A DNA stretch of 10,162 nucleotides, from NCBI GenBank assembly GCA_964605235.1, contig CAZSBB010000072.1, positions 1-10,162 of the forward strand. The letters run 5' to 3'. This document shows, in pieces, positions 9,753 through 10,162 of the stretch. Positions within the stretch are counted from its first letter, which is position 1. Every line of letters starts with the position of its first letter. The translations under genes were made by a program, and so were the position numbers. This DNA is from CAZSBB01 sp964605235. Its GTDB lineage: Bacteria > Planctomycetota > Phycisphaerae > Phycisphaerales > Phycisphaeraceae. The notes under the pieces are model-generated. The model was not told where the DNA came from. It did no database searches and saw only the letters and a list, made by a program, of their open reading frames with translations.

Positions 9753-10162
<410 letters not shown>

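Overview
The window is GC-rich bacterial DNA. It holds five protein genes, most with strong G/C preference at third codon positions, and the end of a ribosomal RNA operon. An anaerobic-type pyruvate:ferredoxin oxidoreductase, a B12-type radical SAM enzyme, GC-rich codons and the style of the rRNA suggest a free-living environmental bacterium. A member of Planctomycetota (for example Phycisphaerae) fits my impression of these proteins, but nothing here proves it. The left edge falls inside nifJ and the right edge inside the 23S rRNA gene, so this may be a whole short contig that broke at a repeat (rRNA).

Layout. Bases 1-50 do not continue the nifJ reading frame and look like a junction or foreign fragment. 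From about 51 to 3323 (+) lies nifJ without its first ~90 residues. A dihydroorotate-dehydrogenase-like flavoprotein follows 69 bases later (3393-4388, +), probably in the same transcript. That transcript ends at a very clear intrinsic terminator at 4430-4458. A non-coding stretch to 4789 carries a striking cluster of six TGTCAC/GTGACA elements upstream of a B12-binding-type radical SAM gene (4790-6622, +). A CPA1/NhaP2-type potassium or sodium/proton antiporter gene (6758-8311, -) converges on it. The antiporter diverges from an AAC(3)-family N-acetyltransferase gene (8510-9250, +). On the right, on the minus strand, are the 3' end of 23S rRNA (from ~9753 to the edge), a spacer with two hairpins, 5S rRNA (~9499-9606) and the operon's terminator (9455-9493).

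How the genes relate. nifJ and the DHOD-like gene form a likely two-gene unit for pyruvate/acetyl-CoA and ferredoxin metabolism; the second protein's exact role is unknown. The radical SAM gene, the antiporter and the acetyltransferase look like independent single-gene units judging by orientation and gaps. The most intriguing signal is the helically phased TGTCAC/GTGACA cluster at 4506-4608, which looks like a multi-site operator. I do not see a clear new multi-gene system in the window.
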